Positions 62,523-64,000 of a stretch of 64,000 nucleotides of DNA are shown in pieces; within the stretch, counting starts at the first letter, position 1, and the number at the start of each line of letters is the position of its first letter. This DNA is from Rhabdothermincola sp037478855 (GTDB lineage: Bacteria > Actinomycetota > Acidimicrobiia > Acidimicrobiales > Acidimicrobilacustridaceae), in assembly GCA_037478855.1 (NCBI GenBank), contig JBBFLY010000003.1, positions 23,119 through 87,118 on the forward strand, in the 5' to 3' direction. Below the pieces are notes generated by a model, which worked only from the letters and a program-made list of their open reading frames with translations, did no database searches and was not told the DNA's origin. The position numbers and the translations under genes were made by a program.

Positions 62523-63008
62523 TCAGAGGAGCCGCTGCATGATCACCACGTCGAGCCAGCGCCCGAACTTCCGCCCGACCTCGCGCTCGGTTCCGACGAT
62601 CTCGAAGCCGACCGAGCGGTGCAGCGCGATGGACGCCTCGTGGCCTCCGACGATCCGGGCGATGACGGTGTGGAAGCCGTGCCGGGTGGCGACCTTGAGG
62701 AGCTCCTCCAGCAGTGCCCGTCCGACGCCTCTGCCGCGGGCTTCCTGCGCCACGTAGACGGAATCCTCCACCGTGGTGCTGTAGGCGGGGCGGTCGCGAT
62801 ACGGCGAGAGGGAGGCGAATCCGATCACCCGGTCGCCCTCGGTGGCTACAAGGACCGCATGGGCGCCGGAGCGCGCTTCGATCCACTCGACTTGCTCCTC
62901 GAGCGTCCGGGGGACGAGGTCGAAGGTGACCGTCGAGGTGGTCACCTCGTGGTTGTAGATCCTGCGGATGGCCTCGGCGTCAGCCGGGGAGGCGAGGCGG
63001 ATCTCCAC
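62523..63008 (-). CDS. GNAT acetyltransferase, phosphinothricin-acetyltransferase-like
   Basis: The 161-residue protein matches the Pat/Bar-like branch of GNAT enzymes: IRRIYNHEV, PRTLEEQVEWIEAR, the acetyl-CoA loop EARGRGVGRALLEELL, and HRSVGFEIVGTEREVGRKFGRW in parts. Members acetylate small amines such as phosphinothricin or methionine sulfoximine; the real substrate is unknown. The GTG start is preceded by TAGCGT at 7 nt. Confidence 0.9.
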   Translation of the reverse strand: MEIRLASPADAEAIRRIYNHEVTTSTVTFDLVPRTLEEQVEWIEARSGAHAVLVATEGDRVIGFASLSPYRDRPAYSTTVEDSVYVAQEARGRGVGRALLEELLKVATRHGFHTVIARIVGGHEASIALHRSVGFEIVGTEREVGRKFGRWLDVVIMQRLL

Positions 63009-63015
63009 CTCTCAG

Positions 63016-63021
63016 ACGCTA
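63016..63021 (-). promoter_or_regulatory. -10 box (TAGCGT), leaderless promoter of the GNAT gene
   Basis: TAGCGT on the minus strand, then 7 nt, then the GTG at 63008. It sits in the 26-nt gap after the ATPase gene. Confidence 0.5.
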
Positions 63022-63034
63022 CTGCTGTGACCGC

Positions 63035-64000
63035 TCAGGCCGCGACGTGCTTCGACGAGGGGGCGTTGCCGCCACCCGTCCGGTCCTCTGCGACGGTGTT
63101 GGGCTCCACGATGGACAGCCCGCCAGTCATGGCTTCCAGTCGTGCCCAGCTCGCGACGTCCTCGTCCTCGGTGAGCAAGATCACCTGCTGCTCTCGGGAT
63201 GCCTTCATGAGCAGCTCGAGCAGCTCCGCTTTGACCGTGGCGTCCACTTGCGGGAAGGGCTCGTCGAGGAAGAGCGGCAGGCTCTCGCCGCCGGCCAGTG
63301 TGCGGAGGTGGTTGAGCCGGTGGAGCAGCGCGTGGGCCAGGTCAGCTGCGGTCTCCTCATCCGGGGAGAGACGCACCGCCATGGGGTTGCGAACCTCGAC
63401 GGCGCTGCGCAGCCGCTCTGCGGCATCCCGGATCTCAGCGCGGTGCTCGAGCGCCCATTCGACGGGGATGTCCCCGGCCAGCAGCTGCCACTCGGCCAGC
63501 GCTGCTCGGTGGAACTCGGCCAGACGCATGAGCTGTCGTCGCTGGCGGTCGTCTGCCACCAGCCCGTTGACCTTGTTGATCTGGAACGCGAGGTAGGACT
63601 GTGCACCGGCTGCCTGGAGGGCTTCCTGCTCGTGGCGTCGGGCTGCTTCCATCCGACGCCAGCAGGTTGCCGAGTACACGGTCATGGCCATCGCCACCGC
63701 CAGCGCGGGTGCGGCGCCCACCAGACCGAAGAGGCCGGCGAGGGGCACGATGCCGACGGCCGCGTTGGCCCCTAGGAGCAGGGCGATGCGGCGAACCCGC
63801 TCGTGGGCTTCCTCGGCCTGCTCGAAGGCCGCGTGTCGACGTTCGATCTCCTGGAAGATGGCCGCGTCCTCCGGGTCCGAGCTGACCGCGGCGGTGGCTT
63901 CGGCGACAGCCTGCTCCCGCTCGGTCACCTTCCGGGCCACGTCCCAGAGGCGACCCTGGTCGAGGTGTGCGAGCGTCAGGACGTTCTGCTCGAACTGCGA
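63035..64000 (-). CDS. SMC/YhaN-like membrane ATPase (partial, C-terminal part)
   Basis: The frame is open to the window edge, so the N-terminus, including Walker A, is missing. The visible ~321 residues hold an acidic helical (coiled-coil-like) stretch, two adjacent hydrophobic helices (RIALLLGANAAVGIVPLAG; APALAVAMAMTVY), more helices, and an ABC/SMC-type head. The head carries signature-like LAGGESLPLFLDEPF (Walker B, D-loop PQVD) and the H-region QQVILLTED. The layout, a coiled coil broken by membrane helices, resembles YhaN-type ATPases. A GTG inside the frame (63940) is not the start, since coding sequence clearly continues upstream. Confidence 0.78.
   Translation of the reverse strand, partial: SQFEQNVLTLAHLDQGRLWDVARKVTEREQAVAEATAAVSSDPEDAAIFQEIERRHAAFEQAEEAHERVRRIALLLGANAAVGIVPLAGLFGLVGAAPALAVAMAMTVYSATCWRRMEAARRHEQEALQAAGAQSYLAFQINKVNGLVADDRQRRQLMRLAEFHRAALAEWQLLAGDIPVEWALEHRAEIRDAAERLRSAVEVRNPMAVRLSPDEETAADLAHALLHRLNHLRTLAGGESLPLFLDEPFPQVDATVKAELLELLMKASREQQVILLTEDEDVASWARLEAMTGGLSIVEPNTVAEDRTGGGNAPSSKHVAA

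Overview
The window is high-GC, densely packed bacterial chromosome. It most likely comes from an actinomycete, and class Acidimicrobiia is my best guess. The evidence is an F420-type PPOX protein, an HBHA-like coiled-coil protein preceded by its XRE-family regulator as at the mycobacterial hbhA locus, a C5 heme pathway, CrtQ/CrtO-type carotenoid-finishing enzymes, a menaquinone-type reductase, and many GTG starts with ATGA, GTGA and TGATG overlaps. I see no IS element, prophage or CRISPR array. One tRNA gene (Tyr, GTA) is present.

Layout. 1-6.5 kb: partial DtxR-type regulator, a ketosteroid-isomerase-like protein, an ABC ATPase / F420-type PPOX / response-regulator operon, and a large adenylate-cyclase/AAA/TPR gene interrupted by an in-frame TAG. 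6.5-11.3 kb: 1-Cys peroxiredoxin, HBHA-like protein, two copies of a palindromic repeat, XRE regulator with a CDF transporter, L-2-hydroxyglutarate oxidase, and pyrophosphatase. 11.4-15.5 kb: CrtQ-like glycosyltransferase, CrtO-like acyltransferase, a leucine/glutamate-dehydrogenase-like protein lacking both catalytic lysines, and photolyase. 15.7-21.6 kb: TetR regulator, then cobA-hemD, hemB, hemL and zwf. 21.6-29.7 kb: geranylgeranyl reductase and a membrane cytochrome c on the minus strand, then a plus-strand operon for a b6f-like (split cytochrome b) bc complex with an embedded ferredoxin. 29.7-45.4 kb: complete 14-gene nuoA-N. 45.5-56 kb: a second nuo operon of 11 genes (no EFG), followed by a MidA/NDUFAF7-type methyltransferase. 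57.2-64 kb: GGDEF protein, acetyl-CoA synthetase, HAD phosphatase, YajQ, tRNA-Tyr, GNAT acetyltransferase, and the C-terminal part of an SMC-like membrane ATPase.

How it works together. About 34 kb in the middle is one respiratory island. It holds a menaquinone-modifying reductase, a bc complex with b6-like features (including a cysteine at the heme c(i) attachment position), an NADH-type complex I, and a second complex I lacking the NADH module. The adjacent methyltransferase family acts on an arginine of NuoD, and by eye only the second NuoD has that arginine. A near-perfect CRP/GlxR-like site lies ahead of the bc operon. Many genes share a TAnnnT box 6-7 nt before the start codon, which points to widespread leaderless transcription.
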